Assembly: GCA_028705775.1 (NCBI GenBank) | Contig: JAQWCW010000006.1 | Span: 52,060-116,059 of the forward strand | Direction: 5' to 3' | DNA from: Eubacteriales bacterium | GTDB taxonomy: Bacteria; Bacillota; Clostridia; Christensenellales; Aristaeellaceae | DNA length: 64,000 nt | Part shown: positions 50,549 through 59,762 of the stretch, in pieces | Layout: the number at the start of each line of letters is the position of its first letter | How positions within the stretch are numbered: the stretch's first letter is position 1 | Translations under genes and position numbers: made by a program | Notes under the pieces: model-generated | Seen by the model: only the letters and a program-made list of their open reading frames with translations | The model's database searches: none | What the model was told of the DNA's origin: nothing

Positions 50549-51865
50549 TTACTGAGCAATCACGTCCTCAGGGATGGGGAAGGCGGCAATCGCGTCCGCA
50601 AACTCCTTATTGCTCAGAAGATTGCTGACCTCGCCAAGCGTATAGGGCTTGAAATACTTAACGCTTACATAGCCCTCGTTCTCGCCGGAGACTATTTCCG
50701 CCCACGTATCGTCATAGGAAACAATCATTCCCAGAGCGTCCTTTGCAAGGCGCGTGATTCCGTTATCGGCGGCGGCGTCCGGCTCGGAGCGCATAAGCAG
50801 GGAGGCGGAGGTAACATAGCCGAAAATCGAATCGCGGGTGACGTCATACATAAGCGGCTCGACGTTTGCGGAGGCAAGCGCGCCGGCATAGGGAGCGGTA
50901 TCGGAAACGAAAGCAAGCAGTTCGGAGGCAACATAGCCCCAAACGCCCTTATACGATACGGCGTACCACACCTTGCCATCCTCGCCCGTAACCTCGGCGG
51001 TAACGCGGACGGGGTCGCCCTCGGAAAGATAACCGGTTATAGCCGCATACTGCATAGGATTATTGCGGACGGGCAGCCCGTTTAATACCGCAAGGGCAAC
51101 TGCGTCCATTTTTTCAGTAGGAAGCTGAGCGCTGATTACGGCAGGCTCGGTTTTTTCGGGAGAAGAACCCTCGACAAGCTCGCTCGGCTCTTCCTCGGGT
51201 TCATCCTCGTCCCCGCCGTCGGAAAGGTCAAGCACGTTGCCGACAGGTTCGTCGCCGCCGACAGGCTCGTCATCATTTGCAGGCTCGGCTTGCGTATAAT
51301 CCTCGTCGCCGTAGCCCTCGTCGGGGGTTTCATCGCCCTCGCCTTCATTTCCAAGGCTTTCAGGCTCCTCAGGTTCAGTTTCGGCGGTGGCTTCCGGCAA
51401 ATTCTCCGCGTCATCTCCGCCGGTCATGGGTGCAGGCGTTGCTGCAGGCTGCGGCTCGGGCGTTTCGGACGGCGCGGGGGTCGGCATAGGATTTTTAAGC
51501 GTATTGTTGTATTTAAGGCTGCTTTCGGCAGTCAGAATCTTTATATACTCCGCAAGCACGTATACCTTTGAGCCGTTATGGTCAACGACAAGCCATTCGC
51601 CGTCGTCGTCCCCCGCAGCCTCGTAGACGAACACCATAACGCCGTTCTTAATCTTTCCGGCAAGGGTGCTGCGCGTGTTCGCCTTTCTGCGCAGGTTTAC
51701 GCCGCCCTTTACGTCAACATACCCCCAGCGGTTCTGTGTGCCCTCCGCGAAGGTTTCGGTCTGCATATCCTCGGTATGCTGCTCCGCTAGCGCAGGAAGC
51801 GCAAAAAGCAGCACCAGTAACGCAATAACAACCGCAAGCGGACGTGAAGCCCTGTTAACCTTCAT
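50549..51865 (-). CDS. Exported protein with SH3-type domains and acidic linker
   Basis: 438 residues. Signal peptide (PLAVVIALLVLLFALPALA, cleavage at ALA-EQ). Residues about 46-112 form a bacterial SH3 domain (GYVDVKGGVNLRRKANTRST). Residues about 125-235 are a low-complexity linker rich in Pro, then Glu and Asp. Two more SH3-like units follow (about 262-322, LNGLPVRNNPMQY; and 340-410, SASLLMRSEPDAAADNG). SH3 domains of this kind bind peptidoglycan peptides or protein partners at the cell surface. AAGGAG is eight bases from ATG 51865. Monocistronic. Confidence 0.82.
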   Translation of the reverse strand: MKVNRASRPLAVVIALLVLLFALPALAEQHTEDMQTETFAEGTQNRWGYVDVKGGVNLRRKANTRSTLAGKIKNGVMVFVYEAAGDDDGEWLVVDHNGSKVYVLAEYIKILTAESSLKYNNTLKNPMPTPAPSETPEPQPAATPAPMTGGDDAENLPEATAETEPEEPESLGNEGEGDETPDEGYGDEDYTQAEPANDDEPVGGDEPVGNVLDLSDGGDEDEPEEEPSELVEGSSPEKTEPAVISAQLPTEKMDAVALAVLNGLPVRNNPMQYAAITGYLSEGDPVRVTAEVTGEDGKVWYAVSYKGVWGYVASELLAFVSDTAPYAGALASANVEPLMYDVTRDSIFGYVTSASLLMRSEPDAAADNGITRLAKDALGMIVSYDDTWAEIVSGENEGYVSVKYFKPYTLGEVSNLLSNKEFADAIAAFPIPEDVIAQ

Positions 51866-51962
51866 AAGCACATCTCCTTAATGGGTATTATGTAAAAACA
51901 ATCGGAAGCCGGTAAAAACAGCGTTTCAGTTGTCAGCGCCGTCTGCCGTTTACTCATAATTG

Positions 51963-51991
51963 ATTTTACGATTTTATGGATGAATTGTCAA
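51963..51991 (-). promoter_or_regulatory. Promoter of the SH3-domain protein gene
   Basis: Minus strand TTGACA (51991-51986), 17-base spacer, TAAAAT (51968-51963). Leads to a leader of about 90 bases. Confidence 0.75.
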
Positions 51992-52126
51992 TCAAAACTA
52001 ACGGGCAGCGCCGAAGGCGGAAAGCCTTGGCGTCTGCACAGAATAAACGAAAGCGCGCCCGCATTTGCTCCCAGCATTGCTCAAATATGTTTATTATTCT
52101 TAAAACAGCGGCTGAAAGCTGTTTTC

Positions 52127-52155
52127 TTGACAAACAACTCAATAGACTGTATCAT
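52127..52155 (+). promoter_or_regulatory. Promoter of the coiled-coil protein gene
   Basis: TTGACA (52127-52132), 17-base spacer, TATCAT (52150-52155). It follows a small hairpin AACAGC/GCTGTT at about 52105-52124. The 400-base gap 51866-52265 holds only this, the divergent promoter and short stems; no RNA gene was recognised. Confidence 0.75.
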
Positions 52156-52265
52156 ATAGTTACCGTCATGATATACCCTGAAACGGGCAGAGAGCAAGCC
52201 CTATAAAGCGCGAAACAGCGCGCAATAGGAAGAAATAAGGACGGCATTTGTAAAGGAGATTTATT

Positions 52266-52802
52266 ATGGCTGAAACATTCTTTGACCAGCTTAAGAAAAA
52301 AGTAGTTACCGGTGTTGAATCGCTGAACAAATCCATGCAGAGCTGGACTGACACGGCTAAGCTCAATTCCCAGATTAATGATTTGCAGAGCCGCATCGGT
52401 ATGTTTGACAAGCGCCTTGTGCAGCAGGTTTACACTGCTTTTGAGTCGGGCGCCGAGCTGCCGGACGATATAAAGGCGACGATGACCGAAATCTCCGACG
52501 CGAAGGCGCAGATTGAGGGCATTCAGAAGCAGATTGAGGAGCGCCGTCAGGCTGAGGCAGCCGCACGCGCCGCGAAGCAGTCCGAAAAGCAGTCTCAGAA
52601 GGCGGAAGCGCCCGCCGAAACCGAAAGCGCCCCTGCCGATAACAGCGGAGAGTCCGACCCCGTAGCCGAATTTGAGAAGGAAAAGGCGATGCCCGACAGC
52701 GCATGGAAGCCCAACGAGGACAACGCGCCCAAAATCGACTTCTCCCAGCTCGATAGCTCCGACGACAAAAGCGACGCAAACAGCAACGGAAGCGCCGAGT
52801 AA
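52266..52802 (+). CDS. Small coiled-coil protein with acidic tail, unknown function
   Basis: 178 residues, not recognised. Residues 1-100 are helical with heptad-like repeats (LKKKVVTGVESLNKSMQSW, LNSQINDLQSRIGMFDKRLV, IEGIQKQIEERRQAEAAARAA). Residues about 105-178 are low-complexity, acidic and Ser/Ala-rich and likely disordered. No signal or membrane segment. Related Clostridial proteins of this type often carry a zinc ribbon after the coil; here no CxxC is present. AAAGGAG precedes the ATG and a strong terminator follows, so it is a single-gene unit. Confidence 0.78.
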   Translation: MAETFFDQLKKKVVTGVESLNKSMQSWTDTAKLNSQINDLQSRIGMFDKRLVQQVYTAFESGAELPDDIKATMTEISDAKAQIEGIQKQIEERRQAEAAARAAKQSEKQSQKAEAPAETESAPADNSGESDPVAEFEKEKAMPDSAWKPNEDNAPKIDFSQLDSSDDKSDANSNGSAE

Positions 52803-52837
52803 AACGCACATAAAACCAGTTTCAGATTAGAGATTTG

Positions 52838-52872
52838 CAGCCGTTTCGTATATGAAGCGGCTGCTTTTTTTG
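52838..52872 (+). terminator. Terminator after the coiled-coil protein gene
   Basis: GCAGCCG (52838-52844) pairs with CGGCTGC (52859-52865), extended by TTC/GAA, followed by seven T (52866-52872). Confidence 0.9.
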
Positions 52873-52902
52873 CCCCCAAAATCGGCGCGCGGTGAAAACT
52901 TT

Positions 52903-52930
52903 TGCCAAACCGCCGCATAAATGCTATAAT
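52903..52930 (+). promoter_or_regulatory. Promoter of the esterase gene
   Basis: TTGCCA (52903-52908), 16-base spacer, TATAAT (52925-52930), about 60 bases before the start codon. Confidence 0.65.
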
Positions 52931-52992
52931 GTATACAGCCCGTGCCTGAGCCTGCGATTTCTTCGCCGCTCGGCGCGCGAAGGGAGCGAAAA

Positions 52993-53868
52993 ATGAAAAA
53001 GTCGGTCGGAGCTCATATCGCCGAGGAAATACTATTTGCAACCAAGATGTCAGTAAGCGTAATAAAAAAGCAGCTTCAGGATACAAAAACGAATAAGGAC
53101 AACTGCCGTCTGCCTATATTCGCAATATTCGGAAGGGCGCTTACGGAAAAGCGCGTTTCGGGAATGCAAATTTTTGTATCCCGCGCAGATAACCCGAAGA
53201 AGCCAACCGTTGTGTATATTCACGGCGGCGGCTATATCAACCAAATCAACCCTTATCATTGGAAGATGATTCTGCGCCTGTGCGACGAAACGGGCTGCGG
53301 CGCGGTTGTGCCGAATTACCCGATGCTGCCGAGGCACACCTTCAAGGACGCGCACAGGCTTATGCTTGACTTCTACCGCGATTTGATAAAGGAAACGCCG
53401 CCGGAGAGAATCATATTCATGGGCGACAGCGCGGGAGGCGGGCTTGCGCTCGCTTTGGCGCTTGAAATAAAGGAGCGTTCCCTGCCGCTGCCGCAGAGGC
53501 TTGTGCTAATCTCCCCTTGGGTCGATTTGGGCGGCGGCGCTAAGGAGCTGAACGAAATCGACGCAATGCTTGACTACGACTGCGCGATTCTGCTCGGAAA
53601 AACGTGGGCGGACGGCGAGGACTTGCACGATTACAGGATTTCGCCGCTTTACGGCGATTTTGCCGGACTTCCGCCCGTTAGCATTTATGTCGGAACGCAC
53701 GAGATTTTCTACTACGACAATCTCAAGCTCCGCGACAGGCTTACGGAGGCGGGAGTCGACACGGAAATCCATGTGGGCGAAATGATGGACCATGTTTATC
53801 CGCTCTACCCGATTCCAGAGGGGCAGGCGGCGCAAAAGGAAATTATCAAGCTCGTATCGGAATCATAA
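52993..53868 (+). CDS. Alpha/beta hydrolase, hormone-sensitive-lipase-like esterase
   Basis: 291 residues. The HSL-family oxyanion motif VVYIHGGGYI and nucleophile motif FMGDSAGGGLALALA are clear. The Asp lies in GTHEIFYYDNLK and the His in MMDHVYPLY, completing a Ser-Asp-His triad. Members hydrolyse short-chain acyl esters, sometimes deacetylating sugars or drugs. ATG 52993 has GGGAG at eight bases; the frame upstream is not supported. No signal peptide, so cytoplasmic. Monocistronic, convergent with the Na/Pi transporter. Confidence 0.9.
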   Translation: MKKSVGAHIAEEILFATKMSVSVIKKQLQDTKTNKDNCRLPIFAIFGRALTEKRVSGMQIFVSRADNPKKPTVVYIHGGGYINQINPYHWKMILRLCDETGCGAVVPNYPMLPRHTFKDAHRLMLDFYRDLIKETPPERIIFMGDSAGGGLALALALEIKERSLPLPQRLVLISPWVDLGGGAKELNEIDAMLDYDCAILLGKTWADGEDLHDYRISPLYGDFAGLPPVSIYVGTHEIFYYDNLKLRDRLTEAGVDTEIHVGEMMDHVYPLYPIPEGQAAQKEIIKLVSES

Positions 53869-53882
53869 GGGCAAACAAAGGC

Positions 53883-53926
53883 AAAAACAAGCGGGATAAC
53901 GTAAATTTTCGTTATCCCGCTTTTGC
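53883..53926. terminator. Bidirectional terminator between convergent genes
   Basis: A perfect 13-base-pair stem AAGCGGGATAACG (53889-53901) with CGTTATCCCGCTT (53910-53922); A and T tracts flank both sides (plus TTTTGC, minus GTTTTTGC). Confidence 0.9.
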
Positions 53927-53950
53927 TTATGCTGATTTCAGGCGAGCGCC

Positions 53951-55594
53951 TTACGCCCTTTTCTTTACGGAAATATCGGCGTCGCGGACGGAGGTTGCAA
54001 TATTCGTGCAATGGTCGGCAACGCGCTCAAGGTTATTGATAAGGTCGAAGTAGAGCATTCCCGATTTGGCGGTGCATTTCTTGCTCTTGAGCCGCTCGAT
54101 ATGGTTATCACGCAGCTTCTGCGTCATATCGTCAATCTTCTGCTCGCGCTCCTCGACGATGGCAAGCACCTTCGGGTCACTTATCTGCTCCCTGAAAATG
54201 CGGAGCGCCTCGTCAAGCTGGAGCGTTATCAGCGCCCACATTTCGGCAAGCTCGTTGTTTGCCTTGTCCGTGAACTTTATGCTCTTTTCAATTCGCGACT
54301 GCGCAATTTCAAGCAGGTTCTCGGCATGGTCGCCTATGCGCTCAAAGTCGTTAATCAAATGGAAGAACGAGCCTACCGTCGATTGGTCTTTCTCGCTTAT
54401 GTCAAGCGCCTTGACCTCTACAAGATAGTGCGTTATTTCATGGTTGAGATAGTCGATAACCTCCTCGGTATCCTCTATCTGCTTGGCTTTTTCGGGTGGA
54501 GCCTCGCACTTGAGGCAGCAGTCCATAGCGGCTAGTATGTTCCTCTGCGCTATTGTTCCCATGCGCCTTACTTCCTTGAATATCTGCGCAACGGCGATTG
54601 GCGGCGACTGAAGCATACGCTCGTCAACATACTTGAGGCGCTTGCCCTCGACAACGGGGTCGCTTCCGGGAACGATGAAGCAGGCTATCTTTTCAAGCAC
54701 TCCGGCAAGCGGGAGCATGAGCGCCGTAGTGGTTATATTAAACACTATGTGAGCAAGGGAAATCTGGAGCTTCGGCTGGTCGGGCGCAAGCGCCGCAATC
54801 CAGTCCGCAAACGGAACAAAGATTGCAATCAACAGGAATATAAGCGTACCGATAACGTTGAACATAAGGTGAACCACGGCGGCGCGGCGGGCGGTGCGGT
54901 TAGCGCCGACAGCGGCGAGCAGCGCGGTTACGCAGGTTCCGATATTCTGACCGAAAAGCACGAACACGGCGCAGTCAAGCCCGATAAGCCCCGAAGCTGA
55001 AAGCGCCTGCAAAATACCGATTGAAGCGGCGGAGGACTGGATAACGGCGGTTATTCCCGCGCCGACAAGAACGCCGATAAGCGGGTTTTTAAGCCCTGTA
55101 AGCACATTGGTAAAGCCGTCCCACTCGCGAAGCGGCGCCATCGACTCGGACATCAGGTTCATTCCGACGAACAGAATGCCAGCGCCCATAAGCACCGTTC
55201 CCGCCTGCTTAAGACCTTCCTTTTTACCGATAAAGAGAAGCAGCATTCCCGCGCAGCAGAATATCGCGCCGAAATCAATATCGACGGAGAGCATTAGCGA
55301 GGTTACGGTTGTGCCGATGTTAGCGCCCATTATGACGCCGATTGCCTGAACAAGGTTCATAAGACCGGCGTTGACAAAGCCGACGACCATAACCGTAGTT
55401 GCGGACGAGGACTGCATTACGGCGGTTATCAGTATGCCGACGAGCATTGCGAGAAGGCGGTTTTTCGTCAGCACCGTAAGCAGATTGCGCAGCTTTGAGC
55501 CGGCGGCGCGCTCAAGACCCTCGCCGAGGGTTTTCATTCCAAAAAGAAATAGTCCAAGCCCTCCAAAGAGAGAAAGGACATTCATAAATGACAT
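53951..55594 (-). CDS. Na/Pi cotransporter family protein with PhoU-like C-terminal domain
   Basis: 547 residues. Two copies of the Na/Pi repeat: FGGLGLFLFGMKTLGEGLE with AVMQSSSATTVMVVGF, and GAGITAVIQSSAASIGILQAL; the QSSS and QSSA motifs are the substrate-binding turns. About eight to ten membrane segments lie in residues 1-310. Residues about 340-540 are helical and PhoU-like (FFHLINDFERIGDHAENLLEIA, LINNLERVADHCTNIA). Moves phosphate with sodium or serves as a phosphate sensor. AAGGGGG precedes ATG 55594. Expressed alone. Confidence 0.92.
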   Translation of the reverse strand: MSFMNVLSLFGGLGLFLFGMKTLGEGLERAAGSKLRNLLTVLTKNRLLAMLVGILITAVMQSSSATTVMVVGFVNAGLMNLVQAIGVIMGANIGTTVTSLMLSVDIDFGAIFCCAGMLLLFIGKKEGLKQAGTVLMGAGILFVGMNLMSESMAPLREWDGFTNVLTGLKNPLIGVLVGAGITAVIQSSAASIGILQALSASGLIGLDCAVFVLFGQNIGTCVTALLAAVGANRTARRAAVVHLMFNVIGTLIFLLIAIFVPFADWIAALAPDQPKLQISLAHIVFNITTTALMLPLAGVLEKIACFIVPGSDPVVEGKRLKYVDERMLQSPPIAVAQIFKEVRRMGTIAQRNILAAMDCCLKCEAPPEKAKQIEDTEEVIDYLNHEITHYLVEVKALDISEKDQSTVGSFFHLINDFERIGDHAENLLEIAQSRIEKSIKFTDKANNELAEMWALITLQLDEALRIFREQISDPKVLAIVEEREQKIDDMTQKLRDNHIERLKSKKCTAKSGMLYFDLINNLERVADHCTNIATSVRDADISVKKRA

Positions 55595-55701
55595 TGGTAT
55601 CCCCCTTACGCAAATGTAAAAGCGAAAGCTAGGCATTCTGCGCGCAGGAGGCGCTTTACGCAAGCTTCCTCCGGAATTAACACAGACTTAACGCTGATAA
55701 C

Positions 55702-55730
55702 ACAATATCACACTTTTTGCGCGTTTACAA
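55702..55730 (-). promoter_or_regulatory. Promoter of the Na/Pi cotransporter gene
   Basis: Minus strand TTGTAA (55730-55725), 17-base spacer, TATTGT (55707-55702). Just downstream the plus strand carries TTAACA (55677-55682) and TTAACG (55688-55693), 11 bases apart, like half sites of a Pho box. Confidence 0.55.
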
Positions 55731-55747
55731 GACGAAAAACAAGGTTA

Positions 55748-56587
55748 TCATCTAAGCGGCTGACCGGAAAGAATATCGAGCGCGATTGTTATCTCCTTTA
55801 TATCGGCGGCGGCGATTCCGTCGGCTCTGCCTCCGAAGGTCATCGGCGTCATTTTCAGAAAATCCGAAGCATAGTCGGCGCTCAGCGAAAACGTATTTCT
55901 GATTTGTATTTTCTCAATATTGCTTGTCCTTGTTCTGAAGTACTCCTCCACTCTTTCCGTCTCCTGCTGCTTATGAATCAGCGAGTCCTTGACAAGTGCG
56001 CGGATTTCCTTCAGGTATCCTTCTGCCGGAACGACCTTTACAAGCCTTCCGCCATCCTTGAGCGCGCGCCCGAACTCGGCATAATCCGCGCCCGTCAGAA
56101 CGTTAAAGATTATGTCGAGACTTCCGTCCGCAACGGGAAGGCGTCTGAGGTCGGCAACGCACACAGCGGCGCGAGGGGCGCAGGGCGCTGCCGCGGCAAC
56201 GCCGTCGCGGGAAAGGTCGAAGCCGAAAAGCCGCGCGCTTGAAGGCGAGTTTTCGGATAAATATTTGAGGTAGCTGCCCTCTCCGCAGCCAACATCGGCG
56301 GCTGCAAAGCCTTCCTTGACAAACTCCGAAAGGGCGCTCATAACGGGCAGATAGAACTCGCCCGAAAGCACTCTGCGCCTTGCCGCAAACAGCTCCGCGT
56401 CATATTTGAAATCCGCGTTTTTCGCCTGCGGAGCCATGTTGACATAGCCGCGCTTATTCATATCAAAGGTATGGCCGCCGCAGCACACAAGCGACGCGCC
56501 CCTTGCTTCAAACGGCTTTCTGCATATCGGGCAGGCGAGTATATCGGTAAGCCCCGAGAACTTTGAAACGGTATCGGAAATGCTCAT
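55748..56587 (-). CDS. rlmA: RlmA-like 23S rRNA guanine-N1 methyltransferase
   Basis: 279 residues. An N-terminal zinc motif (LACPICRKPF with LVCCGGHTFDMNKRGYVN) is the mark of the RlmA/TlrB family, followed by a SAM-binding domain (AAADVGCGEGSYLKYL, FGFDLSRDGV, ADLRRLPVADGSLDIIFNV). RlmA methylates N1 of a guanine in helix 35 of 23S rRNA; the TlrB subgroup gives tylosin tolerance. Which base is used here cannot be read. The start at 56587 has GGAGG. Divergent from uxuA. Confidence 0.85.
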   Translation of the reverse strand: MSISDTVSKFSGLTDILACPICRKPFEARGASLVCCGGHTFDMNKRGYVNMAPQAKNADFKYDAELFAARRRVLSGEFYLPVMSALSEFVKEGFAAADVGCGEGSYLKYLSENSPSSARLFGFDLSRDGVAAAAPCAPRAAVCVADLRRLPVADGSLDIIFNVLTGADYAEFGRALKDGGRLVKVVPAEGYLKEIRALVKDSLIHKQQETERVEEYFRTRTSNIEKIQIRNTFSLSADYASDFLKMTPMTFGGRADGIAAADIKEITIALDILSGQPLR

Positions 56588-56663
56588 TCTACGCCTCCAA
56601 AATAATTTGTATAATTTATATATCAAAACTGCACAGCAGGCAGGAAAAACGCATTCGGTAACG

Positions 56664-56689
56664 AATAGCTAATTGTATCGGTAGCTATT
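56664..56689. promoter_or_regulatory. Inverted-repeat operator candidate upstream of uxuA
   Basis: AATAGCTA (56664-56671) and TAGCTATT (56682-56689) form a perfect 8-base inverted repeat with 10 bases between, directly preceded by the hairpin ATTCG-GTAA-CGAAT (56653-56666). It lies about 37 bases before the uxuA start, where a hexuronate regulator would bind. No convincing -35/-10 pair was found for uxuA. Confidence 0.5.
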
Positions 56690-56725
56690 AATTTTGCTTT
56701 CCATGGCAAAATGAGGAGGAAAAGT

Positions 56726-57799
56726 ATGCTGCATATGACGATGCGGTACTTTGGGAGCGGATTTGATTCCGTCTCCATTAAAAGCATCCGCCAGGTTCCC
56801 TGCGTTGAGGGCGTGATTTCCACGCTTTATGGAACTATGCCGGGCGAGGTATGGAAGCAGGAGGATTATCTGAAGCTCCGCAAGGAAATCGAGGACGCAG
56901 GGCTCAAGCTGAGCGGAATCGAAAGCGTCAACATACACGACGATATCAAAATCGGCTCAGGCAGGCGCGACGAATATATAGACAACTATGTAAAGACGCT
57001 TGAAATGCTGGGAAAGAACGACCAGCATCTAATCTGCTACAACTTCATGCCCGTGTTCGACTGGACGCGCAGCGACCTTAAAAAGCCGCGTGCGGACGGC
57101 TCAACCGTCCTGTCCTACGACCAGCGCGAGGTTGACAAGATTGACGTTGACGACCTTTTCTCCTCCATGCAGCAAAAGTCGGACGGCTTTGTAATGCCCG
57201 GCTGGGAGCCTGAGAGAATGGAGCATCTCAAGGAGCTTTTCGAGATGTACAAGGACGTTGACGAGGAAAAGCTTTTTCAGAACCTCGTATACTTCCTCAG
57301 AGCAATCCAGCCCGTATGCGAAAAGTACGACATAAAGATGGCAATCCATCCCGACGACCCGGCATGGCCGGTTTTCGGGCTTCCGCGCATAATCACGGGC
57401 AAGAAGAAGATTCAGCGCCTGCTTGACGCAGTCGACGCGCCTTTTAACGGTCTTACCCTCTGCACCGGCTCGCTCGGCTCGAATCCTGAAAACAACCTGA
57501 TTGACATGATTCACGCATTTGCAAGCAGAATCCATTTCGCGCACGTGCGCAACATCATCTTTCAGGGCGATAAGCAATTCGACGAAACCGCGCATATTAC
57601 CTCTCAGGGTTCGCTCGATATTTACGGAATCATAAAGGCGCTGCATGACGAGGGCTTTGACGGCCCTATCCGTCCCGACCACGGCAGAATGATTTGGGAC
57701 GAGATTGCGCTGCCCGGCTACGGACTGTACGACCGCGCGCTCGGCGCAATGTACATGACGGGGCTTTGGGAAGCAATTGATAAGGCGGAGGCAAAATAA
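56726..57799 (+). CDS. uxuA: Mannonate dehydratase
   Basis: 357 residues. It dehydrates D-mannonate to 2-keto-3-deoxygluconate in glucuronate breakdown, with a metal in a TIM barrel. Typical parts are MTMRYFGSGFDSVSIKSIRQVP, the VICYNFMPVFDWTRSDL-like LICYNFMPVFDWTRSDL, MAIHPDDPAWPVFGLPRI, LCTGSLGSNPENNL, HFAHVRNI and PIRPDHGRMIW. ATG 56726 is set by GAGGAGG; the open frame before it is not coding. It overlaps aguA by one base, so both are made together from plant glucuronoxylan. Confidence 0.95.
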   Translation: MLHMTMRYFGSGFDSVSIKSIRQVPCVEGVISTLYGTMPGEVWKQEDYLKLRKEIEDAGLKLSGIESVNIHDDIKIGSGRRDEYIDNYVKTLEMLGKNDQHLICYNFMPVFDWTRSDLKKPRADGSTVLSYDQREVDKIDVDDLFSSMQQKSDGFVMPGWEPERMEHLKELFEMYKDVDEEKLFQNLVYFLRAIQPVCEKYDIKMAIHPDDPAWPVFGLPRIITGKKKIQRLLDAVDAPFNGLTLCTGSLGSNPENNLIDMIHAFASRIHFAHVRNIIFQGDKQFDETAHITSQGSLDIYGIIKALHDEGFDGPIRPDHGRMIWDEIALPGYGLYDRALGAMYMTGLWEAIDKAEAK

Positions 57800-59649
57800 T
57801 GAACTCGCAATTCACCAACGCATGGCTGCCCTATCTGCCCAAGGAAGCGCCCCAAGCCGTAAACGCCGCGGAAGCGGCAAGGCTTGAGCTTGAAAGCGGG
57901 CTTAAAGCGCTTTCAGCCGATTTTACCGTATCGGTGAAGCCCTCGCATGAAGGAGAGGACTATTCCGTAACGGAGAAAGACGGCGGATATGTTATTTCCG
58001 GCGGCGAAACGGGCGTGCTTTACGGGGCGCACGAGGTTCTTGAGGCTGCCGCCTGCAAAAGAAAGCCTGACACGGGCGATTTCAGCCCTCGCTATCCCAT
58101 AAGAATGCTCGACCACTGGGACAATATGGACGGCTCGGTTGAGCGCGGCTACGCGGGAAAGAGCTTTTTCTTTGAAGGAAACGAGCTTTGCTATGACGAA
58201 AAGCGCATAACCTTTTACGCAAGAATGCTCGCAAGCGCGCACATCAACGCGGTATGCATAAATAACGTAAACGTCCACTCCCCCGCCGATATGCTGCTTA
58301 CAGAGCGCTTCCTGCCCAAGCTGAAAAAGCTTGCGGACATCCTGCGCGTATACGGAATCAAGCTCATAATCTCAATCGACTACGCGATGCCTGTTACCTG
58401 CGGGCTTGAAACCGCAGACCCTGAGGATAAGCGCGTTGAGGATTGGTGGAAAAAGCGCTGCGACGAAATTTACGAGTACATCCCCGATTTTCTCGGCTTT
58501 CTCGTAAAGGCGGACAGTGAGTTCCGCCCCGGCCCGTTCAAGTACGGCAGAAGCCATTCGCAGGGCGCGAATATGCTCGCGCGCGCAATCAAGCCGCACG
58601 GCGGCAAGATTATATGGCGCTGCTTCGTGTACAACTGCCGTCAGGACTGGCGCGACCATTCGCAGGACAGACCAAAGGCGGCATACGACACCTATACGCC
58701 CCTTGACGGTCAGTTTGAGGACAACGTTATACTGCAAATCAAAAACGGGCCTGTCGATTTTCAGGTTCGCGAGCCGCTCTCTCCGCTGCTTTTCGCAATG
58801 CCCAGAACGAGAAAAGCTCTGGAATTGCAGCTTGCGCAGGAGTACACCGGTCAGCAGATTGATTTGTACTTCATGCAGGAGCTTTTCGCGGAGGTACTCG
58901 GGCAGCTTCCCAAGGACAGCATTGAGGCTATCTGCGCCGTTACCAATCTGGGCGACGACGAGAACTGGTGCGGACACGACCTTGCCTGCGCAAACCTCTA
59001 CGCCTACGGCAAAACTGCGTTCGGGTCTCAAAAAAGCCCGCTCGAAATGGCTCGGGATTTCCTCACGCTCACCTTCGGCAGCGACTGCAAGGCAATCGGA
59101 AAGCTTGCGGATATGATGGTGCGCTCCCGCGGAATATACGAGCGCTATACCTCGCCGCTCGGTCTCGGCTTCATGGTCAATACGGGGCTGCACTACGGGC
59201 CAAGCCCCGAGGGCTACGAATACATGAAGTGGGGAACATACCACCGCTCCAATCACGAGGCGACGGGAATCGACCGCTCAATGACCGGAACGGGCATGAC
59301 GGCGCAGTACCCTAAGGAAACAGGCGATATGTACGACAGCGTCAGCACCTGCCCCGAAAACCTTCTGCTGTTCTTCCACCGCGTTCCTTATAACCATATA
59401 ATGAAGGACGGGCGCACACTTTTGCAGCGCATATACGACGACCACTTTGAAGGCGCTGAGGAAGCGGAAAAAATGGAGGCGGATTTCAAGGCGCTTATCC
59501 CCGAGCTGCCCTCTGGCGCGGCTCAGCGCATCGAAAAGCGCTTCGCTGCCCAGACGGTAAACGCCCGCGAATGGCGCGACGTAATCAACACCTATTACCA
59601 TCGCCTGACGCTCATTCCCGATATGCACGGCAGAAAGATTTACGATTGA
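57799..59649 (+). CDS. aguA: Alpha-glucuronidase, GH67
   Basis: 616 residues, a little short of the usual 680. It removes 4-O-methyl-glucuronic acid from xylo-oligosaccharides. The family hallmark RMLDHWDNMDGSVERGYAGKS, SAHINAVCINNVNV, FLVKADSEFRPGPFKYGRSHSQGANML (with the acid Glu), ILQIKNGPVDFQVREPLSPL and LAQEYTGQQIDL (second carboxylate region) are all present. The Glu-bearing loop reads SEFRPGP where most have SEGQPGP. No signal peptide, so it acts inside the cell on imported oligosaccharides. TAATG junction with uxuA. Confidence 0.93.
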   Translation: MNSQFTNAWLPYLPKEAPQAVNAAEAARLELESGLKALSADFTVSVKPSHEGEDYSVTEKDGGYVISGGETGVLYGAHEVLEAAACKRKPDTGDFSPRYPIRMLDHWDNMDGSVERGYAGKSFFFEGNELCYDEKRITFYARMLASAHINAVCINNVNVHSPADMLLTERFLPKLKKLADILRVYGIKLIISIDYAMPVTCGLETADPEDKRVEDWWKKRCDEIYEYIPDFLGFLVKADSEFRPGPFKYGRSHSQGANMLARAIKPHGGKIIWRCFVYNCRQDWRDHSQDRPKAAYDTYTPLDGQFEDNVILQIKNGPVDFQVREPLSPLLFAMPRTRKALELQLAQEYTGQQIDLYFMQELFAEVLGQLPKDSIEAICAVTNLGDDENWCGHDLACANLYAYGKTAFGSQKSPLEMARDFLTLTFGSDCKAIGKLADMMVRSRGIYERYTSPLGLGFMVNTGLHYGPSPEGYEYMKWGTYHRSNHEATGIDRSMTGTGMTAQYPKETGDMYDSVSTCPENLLLFFHRVPYNHIMKDGRTLLQRIYDDHFEGAEEAEKMEADFKALIPELPSGAAQRIEKRFAAQTVNAREWRDVINTYYHRLTLIPDMHGRKIYD

Positions 59650-59685
59650 CGATACTCAAGGGCTAACATCAAATTCATTCATCAG

Positions 59686-59708
59686 TCGGGCGGAAACGCC
59701 CGATTTTT
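59686..59708 (+). terminator. Terminator of uxuA-aguA
   Basis: TCGGGCG (59686-59692), GAAA loop, CGCCCGA (59697-59703), then five T. Perfect stem. Confidence 0.9.
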
Positions 59709-59734
59709 AATTTGTTTTCCATAATTTATTCCGC

Positions 59735-59762
59735 TTGCAATATAAGCGGCTGATGATATAAT
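59735..59762 (+). promoter_or_regulatory. Promoter of the phosphoesterase-DUF5131 operon
   Basis: TTGCAA (59735-59740), 16-base spacer, TATAAT (59757-59762), about 65 bases before the start codon. Confidence 0.7.

Noticed and set aside
51976..52206. 76-codon plus-strand frame between the SH3 and coiled-coil genes
   Set aside because: It begins within the minus-strand promoter, lacks a ribosome site and contains the promoter of the next gene.
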